The notes below the pieces were generated by a model. That model did no database searches. It worked only from the letters and a program-made list of their open reading frames with translations, and was not told where the DNA came from. A stretch of 64,000 nt of DNA, taken from NCBI GenBank assembly GCA_000729835.1, contig JFHB01000002.1, forward strand, positions 372,001 through 436,000. The letters run 5' to 3'. The position numbers and the translations under genes were made by a program. Shown here piece after piece: positions 1 through 9,488 of this stretch. Within the stretch, counting starts at the first letter, position 1; every line of letters starts with the position of its first letter. The DNA comes from Atkinsonella hypoxylon. Taxonomy: Eukaryota; Ascomycota; Sordariomycetes; Hypocreales; Clavicipitaceae.

Positions 1-715
1 TCTGGTCGGAAAGGCTGGATGGGCACAATCTCTGCCGCTGTCGTCGAGGGCGGCTCGACCGACGGCATCGTGTTGTGTGGTGACGTGGGGTTGGCGATGG
101 ATGAGGGATCGAATCGCAAAGCTTTACGGCTCGAGGAATGATCGGCCAAGATGATCGGAACGAAACCATGTGCAAATGTGACCAAAAAACTACTACGACC
201 ATGTGCGGCGTGCTTACGACGTGAATGAATCGGAGAAGAAGGCCGAGGTCGCGAGGATGCGGGCGCTTGCTAAGAAATGTTGTTCAAGCTTAACTTTATC
301 ATTTAGCCCCGCCACAGTCTAGAAACATAAACTATGGCACTACGTTCAACAACAGTTTCTTGGAGCCATGACATCAGCAATGTCTGCTTTCATTGTTCTA
401 TTTGAAACAGATATTTATTGAAATCTAAGAAGGAAACTCGTTGGTAAACTATATCGTGCTGAATTTAAAACGTCCTAAGGTTATGCTCTTAGAAGATTTA
501 GCAATTACCGGTAGGATCACGCAACTACCTACTGACTTGGTAAGAAGCTCTCTACATTTATCTGAGTCAAAATGACTGATGTTCCGAGACGGATGGTACC
601 AATTAAACAAAAAAATTGAAAAAATGACCTTCTCCAACAAATGATGTGGCAGCAGTAAAGGATAATCCATGCTGCAGCTCATAGTTTGCAAGACAAGGTG
701 CTTCAAAGATCGATA
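1..715. other. left-edge region, no supportable gene
   Basis: This stretch lies downstream of the MFS transporter. A frame open from the left edge stops at 139-141. A second short open stretch at about 188-318 in another frame looks protein-like (charged and helical), but no splice acceptor joins it to anything because a stop lies just before it at 179-181. It could be the tail or decayed remnant of a gene that starts outside the window. I see no RNA gene or mobile element here. Confidence 0.4.
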
Positions 716-2335
716 TCACGCCGTTTCGAGCCTGTCTCGGCTTCGTCCTCCATTTCCGCCCTTGCCCTTGCTGGGGAGAATCAACCACATGGCGATGAGA
801 ATCATGAGGGTTACTAGGACAATAGGTTGCAAGACCCCTACGCCTTGACCTTCTGCAATCGCACCAACGACGAATGGTAGGACAGCTGCGCCGCCTCCAC
901 CGATTGCTGAAGCGAAACCTATAGCACTGACGTGGTACTCAGGAGGAAGAATCTGAGTTGCCAGAACAATGGCTGCTGGGAAAAGTGGTCCGAGGAAAAA
1001 GCCAAGTAGCGAAACTGATACCATCGCTCCGACCATGCTGGGTACCAACCAATAAATCAGCTGGAACACGGCACAGAATAGTAGATATACTGTGATGGCC
1101 AATCTCTCTCCTACACGGCCTGTAACAAACCCCAGAATTACTCGTCCCAGGGACAAACCGAGCCAGAAGCATGTGGCAGTAACGCCTGCCAGAAACCCAT
1201 CGGCATGCCTCTCTTTCATCATGAACGTCGGGATCCAGCCACCTAAGCTTACTTCTGCACCGGCATAGAAGAGCAAGAAAATAGCAATGATCCATACAAC
1301 TGGTTCTCGTGCGACCGTGGCCGTGTTTGCTTCTTTGCCTGTACCCTCATTATGAATCCTCTCTCGGTGTACCTCTCCCGTGGCATCCCAGAACGCCCAC
1401 AGTCCAAAAACGAGTTCTACCACGACGATGGCAATGAAGATGTAATAGAAGGAGTACCAGGGCATTCCAAGCTTGGCCACCATTGATGATGCTACAATAG
1501 GTCCAACGGTACCTCCCAACCCGAATGCCCCGTGAAGAATTCCAAGGAGCTCGTTGGTTTGGTGCAAATTCTCTACCCAGGCATTATAAGCGCTATCCTC
1601 GACCCCACTTCCGAATCCTATGAGCATGAATAAGATAGGAAGCAAAGGGAAAGGAGGACGCAAAATGACCGGGACGTAGCCTAAGAGGCGGAAGAAAGGT
1701 CCCAAGAAGGCGATTCCTCGTTGACCGACAGTGCAATGAATCCAGTTATTGGTCAAAGCAGCTGTTACATATCCAAAAAACGGGATAACAAAGATTGTCG
1801 AAATGGTAGTGTAGTTTATGTTGTAATAGTCACCGATCTAGAAAATAGAAACTTGTCAATCTTGGCATGACCGGTGTGGCTCAGGGTTGATGTCCTAGCT
1901 AGAAAGCACCCTCAGGAGGTTCGACTTGCCGGCGTATATACTCACATAAGGAAGAAGAGCCTGTAGACCAAGTGAGTCAATAACAGTTGGCACAGAACGG
2001 GCTCAATGAAGGTAGGACATTCTTCAGGGAACCTCTTTACGTACGCCAATACTGCCATCATGCATGCCCATGATGAAGAATGACAAGTTGACACTGATAT
2101 ACCGGTAGGTATTTATTCGTGGACTGTTCCAAGTCTCACGGATCGAACCACTAACGGACCCATTTGCATATGTCTCCAGATCACTGCCATCGGTTCCATG
2201 TCGTCCATGGATGTGTTGCAAGAGGCTTGTCGATGCCGAGCTATGCTCGGGGTCTGGTGTCAGAGTTTCATAATCAGTAGCAACGTGCAAAGTGACCTCC
2301 CCTGCTATTAGTCGTTCATGCTGTGATTTGGCCAT
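716..2335 (-). CDS. Major facilitator superfamily transporter (BSC6/fucose-permease-like)
   Basis: A polytopic membrane transporter of 475 aa. Three exons fit: 2045-2335, 1946-1960 and 716-1837. The introns at 1961-2044 and 1838-1945 both have GT-AG ends and keep the frame, reading GSIG-ALLPY-IGDYYNI across the joins. The first ~85 residues are hydrophilic and cytosolic-looking. Then come hydrophobic helices, an MFS-like GSGVEDSAYNAW segment, a central hydrophilic loop (EVHRERIHNEGTGKEAN) and a second helix bundle with GLSLGRVILGFVTGRVGERL, a typical MFS loop motif. The C-terminus is short and basic. The overall pattern resembles fungal BSC6-like MFS proteins; the substrate is not evident. 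The middle exon is only 15 nt, which simple gene finders would miss. The ATG at 2333-2335 is the first in-frame Met of exon 1. No cluster partner genes are adjacent. Confidence 0.85.
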
Positions 2336-3330
2336 ATTACGGTGCTTCCTCGACAGAAAGAAAGCAGGCGAACCGGAAATCTAGTCTGAGCATGCCAAAT
2401 GCCGAGAAGGACGAGGCTATGCTCCTTAGAGTTGAGGTCTCACCTTCGGGACAACGTGATGCTACTTCTGAGTGTCGAGATGGCAATTGTGGTGCAGTTA
2501 CAATCCACTAGGCGTTTCGATCCAAAATCCATCCATGAATAGAGACGTGGTCTCCAATCGGAAATGGGTGTGATCGTGGATGAACTAACAATGCATCAAC
2601 GACCAGAACTCATCCCGTTGGGGAGACATTCGGACGCATGTTGCTCGAGGGTGAGGGTGTTCAGCTTTGGCCGATAACCAGGTGGAAGGAAGGTGGATAA
2701 GTTCCCCGTCGCAAAAGGACACACTTCTGGAGCCAGCCACGGGAATCTCAAGCTCGGAGCCTGTCAGCAGAAGACGACTTCATGAACAGCCCTTCTTACC
2801 CATCGGCATCGCAGCTCAGACACGGCCCGCGGTCTGAAAAAGTAATGACAAAAAGAAAACCGGTGGAGAAGCGAGCTAGTGCAACCGAATAGCCAGCCTG
2901 GAGTGTGAATTGATTGAAGGCTGAGAATGGCATGCAACTTCGAGAGTCTCATGCTTCCTCCACCACTCTATTCATGTGGCCGGAACCGTCTCGTGGACAC
3001 AATTCTTGCTATGGATACATTACCTGCAAGAGGGTGGTCAGCTGCCCCTCACAGTCGACCGCTACTCTTGGTTTGCTGAGTTTTTTTTTTTTTTTTGATC
3101 ACGTCCGAGCCATGGGGCTGAGGCTGTGACGTCCTGTGTTCGATGGCTTTTGGAGCAACACGCAACAGCAATTTTTTTTTTTAACAGTACCGCCGTGCTG
3201 ACGGCCCGCTGCCGTTCACTCCTGTTATACTCGGCATGGAGATAATGTGAACCATATCTTATACGAATATTCTTCTATTCTTCTATTCTTCTATTCTTCT
3301 ATTATTTTATTATTTTTTGGGCGGGTAATC
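2336..3330. other. intergenic region between divergent genes
   Basis: This is the shared upstream region of the MFS transporter (-) and the glycine-zipper gene (+). It holds a T16 run at 3081-3096, another T run near 3172-3182 and a TTCTATTC microsatellite just before the downstream ATG. The short open frames here do not look like proteins. Confidence 0.5.
3270..3305. repeat. TTCTATTC microsatellite
   Basis: About four tandem copies of the 8-nt unit TTCTATTC, followed by ATTATT-type sequence, directly upstream of the ATG at 3331. Because it is open in frame, it adds a spurious hydrophobic N-terminal extension to the downstream reading frame. Confidence 0.85.
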
Positions 3331-4131
3331 ATGTCCAACTATTATGCGAGAAGGCTCCCCCGTGGCGGTCGCCAGTCAGACAGCTTTCAAAACTACTTCC
3401 CAGATCGAGAGCCAGATAGGACCAGCAACTCCAAAGTGCCAGGTCAAGAAGAGCTGCCACGGGGGCTAAATGAAGATTATTATCGCGAGAGTGCTGCAGC
3501 ACTTGGGATCCCATTCCGAGGAGAAGAAGGACAATCTCATTCTCTCCCTCCGAGGGTGTCTGTTGTTACGCGGCGCCCTAGATCCCTCTTGACATCGTCA
3601 GCTAGATCCTCATCCCATTCGGGTCGCAGTCCATCGCGTACTGTTTCGTGGCGCGATTTCTCCAGAGAAGATAGTCATGAGCGAACTCTGGGTATTGTCC
3701 TGAAGCATTTCTCCCAGACAACAACTGGTATTGGTGCCGGGATTGTAGGCGCCATTGCAGGAGGCTTGGTTGCCAACCAAGCGTCTGAAGCCATGATCCA
3801 GCGCAAACAGGAAAAAAGCAGGCCTCGACGATGTCACAGCTCGGAAGCTCTGCCTCGTGCAGTCTCTACGGTTCTTGGTGCAGTTGCTGGTGGCCTTAGC
3901 GTCAATGCCATCACTCACCAGGTTGAAAAGGCTCGAGCTAGAAGCAAGCATGAGCAACGAATGTGGGAGAGAAAGTACGGGCTTCAGGGGAATGTAGTCT
4001 CTCATGGTGCCGACAAGCGGCACGATATACAGAATCGACGAATTATTAAGGACAATCTGCAAAATCCCTATGACCACGACCAACTATATGGCGAAGACTG
4101 GATATACTATGAGAGGCGGCCGAGACGGTAA
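3331..4131 (+). CDS. Glycine-zipper (2TM-type) protein, conserved fungal hypothetical
   Basis: An intronless frame of 266 aa. The first ~125 residues are polar, rich in Arg and Ser, and probably disordered (SSARSSSHSGRSPSRT). Two short glycine-rich hydrophobic segments follow: TGIGAGIVGAIAGGLVA near residue 133 and VLGAVAGGLSVNAI near residue 180. They have the small-residue spacing of glycine-zipper membrane segments and are separated by a basic loop. The C-terminal ~70 residues are charged (QVEKARARSKHEQRMWERKYG). I chose the ATG at 3331 over the longer frame from 3247, because the extra residues are encoded by a TTCTATTC microsatellite. The family is familiar as uncharacterised fungal glycine-zipper proteins. 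Membrane insertion is inferred; the function is unknown. Confidence 0.7.
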   Translation: MSNYYARRLPRGGRQSDSFQNYFPDREPDRTSNSKVPGQEELPRGLNEDYYRESAAALGIPFRGEEGQSHSLPPRVSVVTRRPRSLLTSSARSSSHSGRSPSRTVSWRDFSREDSHERTLGIVLKHFSQTTTGIGAGIVGAIAGGLVANQASEAMIQRKQEKSRPRRCHSSEALPRAVSTVLGAVAGGLSVNAITHQVEKARARSKHEQRMWERKYGLQGNVVSHGADKRHDIQNRRIIKDNLQNPYDHDQLYGEDWIYYERRPRR

Positions 4132-4758
4132 CGAAAAAGGAAAAAAAAAAAGAAAAAAAAAAAATCTACATACTATCGGTCATGTCCAAACCGAGACTCT
4201 TGACTTTGGACACTGTCCATGTTCACTCCTGGACTCATTGGCCATGACACTAGTACAGGTTTGTCAAGCCATTTTAAATTGATAGCTTGCGCGGTTCAAT
4301 CATACCCAGTGGGTTTGCGAGCCGGAATATATCTCACATGCTGAATTATGGCTTACAGCGGATTTGACTTTGTAAATGTCGGAAAGCATCTGCATGCAGC
4401 TTGATATGCTCTATAACTAGGAGATAATGTTCCTATTGATAAAGCCTTGATATCAACTGGCGAAAGAATACCACTCCTGCTTAATTTGACTCGAACACTC
4501 TACTATGATCTGGGTTCTGGGCTGGCAGTACGTGGCAGTCTCTGAAACTAAGCTGTTCTCCAAGTCGAGTCGAGAGGTCCCGTCTCATGTTCCTGTTCTT
4601 TCGACTATAGTAAAATATCTCCATACGAAAGCTCGCAGTAAAGGCCTTTCAGTAATGCATGAATGCATCTGCACAAAGAATTTGACTGACTGCAAATTCG
4701 CTGAGAGCACGCGGTAGCTACAGCCTCGTACATAAATTGATTGTTGGCTAGTCCTTGA
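4132..4758. other. convergent 3' region
   Basis: Sequence between the ends of the glycine-zipper gene (+) and the gene on the minus strand. It starts with A-rich runs at 4135-4163 that may be part of the 3' UTR. I see no convincing coding sequence. Confidence 0.5.
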
Positions 4759-6534
4759 CTAAGGATTAGCATGCTCTGATCCCAGCTGTTCGCAGCCTCT
4801 TGCTTCTCTTTCAACAATCATTTTGAAGAAATGGGCGATTTCTGCAAGTGCAAGCTGCTGAGAATGAGACACGTTGAGCAAATTAAACAATGACTGAGAA
4901 TCCACCAGCTGCTTGGCGACAACAGAATCGGGTTGGCAAAAGGTACGGATCCGCATAGCCCTGGCGTTGACCTTCATTGCATGAAGAAGTCCCGATATTT
5001 CTGCTGGGTTGCTTTGACGTCGGCCGTAGAAGTTGAATTCATTCAAGTGCAAGGCGACTAACTCGAGCTGCGTTTCAAGATCGTAACGGAAACTGATAAC
5101 TCTTGGTCGTCCATTCTGAAGCCAAGAATCTGATATCTTTTTCAGGTTATCTGGTACTAGATGGCCTTTTTCAAATTCAGAAATGAGATAATCGTTCAGA
5201 GAAGACGTCAAATGAAATTCGAGTTCGCAATACAAGAGGCTCTGCTCCCGAGCGTTAAGTGATATGGTGAGTTGCGGGCTCGTGAGACCAGAAGAAGCCA
5301 AGTTTGGCCGCCGGGAGGAGGAGTTCAGCTCCGCTGTCTGTCCTGCAAGTTAGTATATTTCATTTTGCACTTCTTCTGAAATAGCTCACACCTACCACGT
5401 CTTTAGCCATTCTCTTAATGCTGTCAATGAACGCCATTCTTTTGGACTGTGGTTTTTTGCAATCGCTGAGAGTTCTCTCCGTGCTCTCGAGCCAACCATT
5501 ACACCCAATCATCGTTTTCTCACCTTTCTTTACTGAAGGGAAGCTCTGTCCGCGAAAATATAGCGGCAGCGGAGAAAACTGACAACTTGGTGAGAGCATG
5601 GAGGGCAGACTTTGAGGGGGCTCTGCGAAAGCTGGAAGCGGCGAGGTATCGACGGAGAATAGCGAGGAAGCATAAGGCCATATTGTTTGATCAACTGTGC
5701 TCTTGGATCTTCTGGGACGCTGTGCCAGGCTCTGTCGCCTCTGGGGATACTCGGATCTCATATCCGGCGTGTTTACGTGAGACCACGAGCTATACATCTT
5801 GACTATAGCGTCGTTGACTCGCTGGACGGGGTCCCCGCTCTGGAACTCATTCTTCGTCTGTGTAGAGCTCCCGTAATAACTGCTGCAGACACCAGACCTT
5901 TCGTCCTCCTCCAAAATGTGCTCGCCGCTGGAAAATGATGTTTCCAGAGGGCTTCTTGCTTGATTGCAAGCCATCTCCCCCTCGCGCTTAGATTGCTGAG
6001 ATGACGGACAAGTCTCTATTGGTGGCGGAAGTACTTGGTTCCTTCGCCCGGCCAAATTCGGTGTAGCTTGCTCCGGGGCTTTGTTAGCCAACTTGCTCTT
6101 AGAAATAGCTGGGATGTTGTTGGCATTGTAGGGTCGAGGTCTGTTATCATCATATGCCATTGACGGCAACACATAAGCATCAGACCAACAATCGTCTTTG
6201 ACGGGGCTTCTCGACTCGGAGTGCATGGCGTTATTCCTCTTGATAGGACTGTCATCCACTTTATGTGATATCCTTGGCTGGTTTTAGCGATGAGAGGTGC
6301 TTTCCACGGGTTATTGCGGGCACTTACGCTTCGGTGAGTTTGTTCATTTGCCTCTCCGTAAGATTCATGCGTATAGTCAATGGCTGGTGTGATTGACGTC
6401 GTCCTGGCGATGCCAAGGGACCTCTTTTCGTCGGGCTTTCTCGGTTTTGGGTTTGCTGCAAATTGGTTGCGGCTCGACTGGTATGCCGAGGGTTTATATC
6501 TTGCCGCAAGCGCCTTGAAGACATCAGAAATCAA
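4759..6534 (-). CDS. Unrecognised fungal protein, disordered N-terminus with a helical C-terminal domain
   Basis: I do not recognise this protein. Exons 2 and 3 are well supported: 5392-6277 and 4759-5342. They are separated by a 49-nt intron (5343-5391) with a perfect TACTAAC branch site, and the frame continues as AKDVVG-QTAELN. Exon 1 (about 6328-6534) joins through a 50-nt intron at 6278-6327. The first ~350 residues are Ser/Pro/Arg-rich and probably disordered. The last ~190 form a compact-looking domain (LYCELEFHLTSSLNDY, RPRVISFRYDLETQLELVAL). The start is unresolved. The frame that best continues exon 2 has no ATG in exon 1. A second frame starts with an ATG at 6524 and would need an AAG acceptor at 6273. 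An additional upstream exon is also possible. Confidence 0.65.
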
Positions 6535-7979
6535 GCCCCCGAGTCAGTGGAAAGGAAAGCAATGCTAGTTGCGATCGTGTTATTTAAAAAGATAGTCCTG
6601 TCGTTTACACAGGAAAGGAATGAAAAACCAGATGGGACTGGATACATTCATCCGATTCGAAATAATTATTGTTCACATTTGCCGCAGTACTTCTCGGGAC
6701 ACAATGGATGGGGTCACAATAAAACATAATAGCAAGGTAAACATGGTATGGTATTCCATGGCTGCTGCTGGCCAGCTGCACTCCCAGGTTTTGCCAGTTG
6801 GCATGGGAGCAAACGGAGGCGACCACAAAAGTGTCCAGTCCAGGACGCGATGAGTCGATGGTTTCTGGTACCAGTCGAACCCGGGACGATGATAATTTTC
6901 TTGACTTTGGTCACTAACTCAGTCCCGCTCCCGGTTTCCAGCCCGCGGGTCTTTTTAAAGTACATTTATGCACATGTTGTTACCACAAAGTCATACATAC
7001 ATAGGGGAGGAAGTTTAATAGGTGGTTGAATGAGTGACCTACCCACGCACAAAATGCCGAGTGCGACGTGAATGCTTCCACTTTCGCGAATCACATTATA
7101 CCAGGAGGCGCAAGGGAGCTTATTTCAAGCAAGTAGATCGATACGGCGATACGGCGCAGCTTATAAGAAGAACTAGAAGCTTCCGCCAAGAGCCCAGCTT
7201 TACCCCTAGCAGTAAATCTACGGGTAGTAAGCAACCTTTTAGGATCTCGGCCGACGGAACCCAGCATCACAGAGGGTTGTCTAAGACTAGGGTGCTTGGA
7301 CCTGGTGTGTAATGTAAGCCAGTGGCGGCATCGTCGAATTGCGAATTTCGGATGCCTGGGGGGGATTATCGGAGGCTTGAGGCTGCGACGTTGCAGGTGA
7401 ATTCCCGATATTACTTGCCGTTTTCAACATCCGCAGCAAGGGTCAACTGGGGAAAGGAAAAAGGAGGGGTGGGGGTGAGCGATGTTCCGGGCTATTCGAC
7501 CTTAGGTAGGGCAGGTATAGGCACCTAGGTATTCCGTACCCTATTCCCTATGGGGAAGAGATGAGATCGGGCTAATAAATGACCCACCGGATGGTGCGCG
7601 CAGGCAGCCTGGAGACACCAGCTTTTTAGTTTCAGTCATCACCAATCACAAACACAGCCCAAAGCTATTATGGCAATCTTACCGAAACTTATTGGTGATA
7701 ATTTCCAACGTGTTCTATGAGAGCTGATGAGTCCAAGGGTCTGCTTTATATAATAAAAGCATACACAGGTAATAAATACAGCACTTTCGTAGGCGCCTTC
7801 TATGGGAAGTGCCACAGACATACTTGGGTAGCCCCGGCGGGTTGCGTAAAAGCGGCCGGACCGTTCCAACACGTAGGGCTCCGGCTACATGGGCCGACCC
7901 CCAATTTCTCTGGAATTGTGGGTCTGCTAGAACTGACCTCTGGTAGACTTCAAAAACGTTCCACGCTAAAACTCTAAAC

Positions 7980-8240
7980 AACGCGTTTAGGTTACTACTA
8001 ACATTAACGGACTAGCCTAACAGCTTCTAATAACACCTTAAATCTAACTATACTGCGGCATGATAAGGATTATAAGGCAAGCCTGTCTGATAGTGCTGTT
8101 TATGCAACCTCTGCGCTGCAGTCCTAGTATAGTTGCAAGAAGTACAATATAGCTTTTTATATAACTTTAATTATTTTTAGAACCTTTCTTATAGTACAAT
8201 TGAGTATAGAGGAAGAAGTACCTCCTATAGCGACGTTTTT
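7980..8240. mobile_element. AT-rich, possibly RIP-degraded repeat relic
   Basis: A low-GC block rich in TA, TAA and CTA, without open frames, set in GC-richer DNA. It shares the 13-mer AGTACAATATAGC (8141-8153) and the 12-mer TTATAGTACAAT (8189-8200) with another AT-rich block near 38.74 kb. This fits transposon remnants altered by repeat-induced point mutation. No terminal repeats or transposase remain recognisable. Confidence 0.35.
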
Positions 8241-8610
8241 AATTACCTACCTAGGTAGTTGAGGTACCTACAAAAACAGTACTCCGTAATAGTTACTAGA
8301 GTTCTCGTCTCCGCGAGTGGATAATCCACCTGGAGCTGGGGTAACGTGGAGTTATCTGCAGGGATGCTTCGCCAGTTAGGATCGCTGATCTGAGGTACTT
8401 GATACCACACGAAGATCATAGAATACCCAGGTAGGCACATAGTTATCTAAGGTACGCTAGGCAATCTAGGAATCCTTGCAATTCAGAGCTATTTCGGCAT
8501 CAAGGACAAATGGATAGTCCATCCATATTTTTTGCCTGGACAGACATCAATTGATATGGACTAATGACTGGTTTGTTCTGGCTTGTCACAGCTGACAAAC
8601 CCATGACCCC

Positions 8611-8728
8611 CAGCATCCAGCATCCAGCATCCAGCATCCAGTGTCCAGCATCCAGTGTCCAGCATCCAGCGTCCAGCATCCAGCGTCCAGCATCCAGCGT
8701 CCAGCATCCAGCGTCCAGCATCCAGCAT
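8611..8728. repeat. 7-nt minisatellite (CCAGCAT / CCAGCGT / CCAGTGT)
   Basis: About seventeen tandem copies of a 7-nt unit whose sixth and seventh positions vary, largely alternating CCAGCAT with CCAGCGT or CCAGTGT, so a 14-nt higher-order unit is visible. It opens long frames in several phases on both strands; these are repeat artefacts. Confidence 0.95.
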
Positions 8729-9270
8729 CACAAGTGGCGCAAAGCAATCAATCAATCATGCTTGGTTGCCTTCCAGGCCGAATCCCAGCAATCGAGTGGC
8801 GGTGGGCTCTGCAACCTGCAACGGCCGGGAACTGACATCGGTAAATAGACGTGCAGCAGCAGCTACACCCCCAGACGTGATGCAATTTGCAATTTCTTTC
8901 CGTCTTCTGATTGATGCTCCATCCATCCTGGACGCCGACACGTGAAGCTAGCGCGCCAGTAATAAGCAAATGCCCACCTCCTCCACCTCCTTCCTCATCC
9001 TTCCTTCCCCAAGTTTGCTTGCGTTGCGTTGCCGTGCCCTCCCCTCCCCTCCCGCTACCCATTCCCTCCCTACCACCGCGTTCAGTGAATCAGGTCCCTG
9101 CATCCATCCGATCCATGATAATACCGGCCATGGTTCACGGCAAGTTCAAGTGCATCCAGAGCCCTTTCATTGGCAACTTGGAACCAATGACAAGTGCTAG
9201 ATGGAATGCTGATGGGATTCAATTCAACCCACTCCCCTCACCGTCGGCCGATCTCATCTCCGTTTGATAG

Positions 9271-9279
9271 ATATAAAGA
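9271..9279 (+). promoter_or_regulatory. candidate TATA box of the FAD monooxygenase gene
   Basis: ATATAAAGA lies about 215 nt upstream of the ATG at 9489, in an otherwise pyrimidine-rich leader. The match and its position are seen in the sequence. Promoter function is inferred. Confidence 0.3.
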
Positions 9280-9488
9280 TCTTTACGTCCCGATGTTTAT
9301 CACTCTCAATTCTATCCAACCTCTACACCTATCTCGACCGCGTGTTGAACACGCCTTGACTAGCTTTACCAATTTGTTTCCATCTCTCCCCTCCCCTCCA
9401 TTACTGAGGGTGGAAGAAACTTGCAGCTTTGAACACCCTTTCCGTTACAGAATCATACCTTGCCTTTGAATCCTATCCTACAGGCTCC

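Larger units (their letters stand above)
6535..9488. other. gene-free region of about 3 kb
   Basis: No convincing gene is visible. It holds CCTAGGTA / TTCCGTACC motifs (about 7523-7540 and 8245-8255), an AT- and TpA-rich relic-like block (7980-8240), a 7-nt minisatellite (8611-8728), pyrimidine-rich sequence (about 8970-9070) and the likely promoter of the monooxygenase gene. Frames of 60-118 codons exist but lack protein-like composition or come from repeats. Confidence 0.5.

Noticed and set aside
1..310. Two protein-like open stretches at the left edge
   Set aside because: A stop at 179-181 and the lack of a splice acceptor prevent joining them; there is too little sequence to call a gene.
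6850..6960. Minus-strand segment with GGGTTCGACTGG, resembling a tRNA T-arm
   Set aside because: The T stem does not pair well, and I could not find matching acceptor, D and anticodon stems.
8500..8945. Several overlapping frames of 60-96 codons on both strands (Ser/Ile/Gln/His/Pro or Met/Leu/Asp/Ala/Gly repeats)
   Set aside because: They are translations of the 7-nt minisatellite, which is open in most phases.
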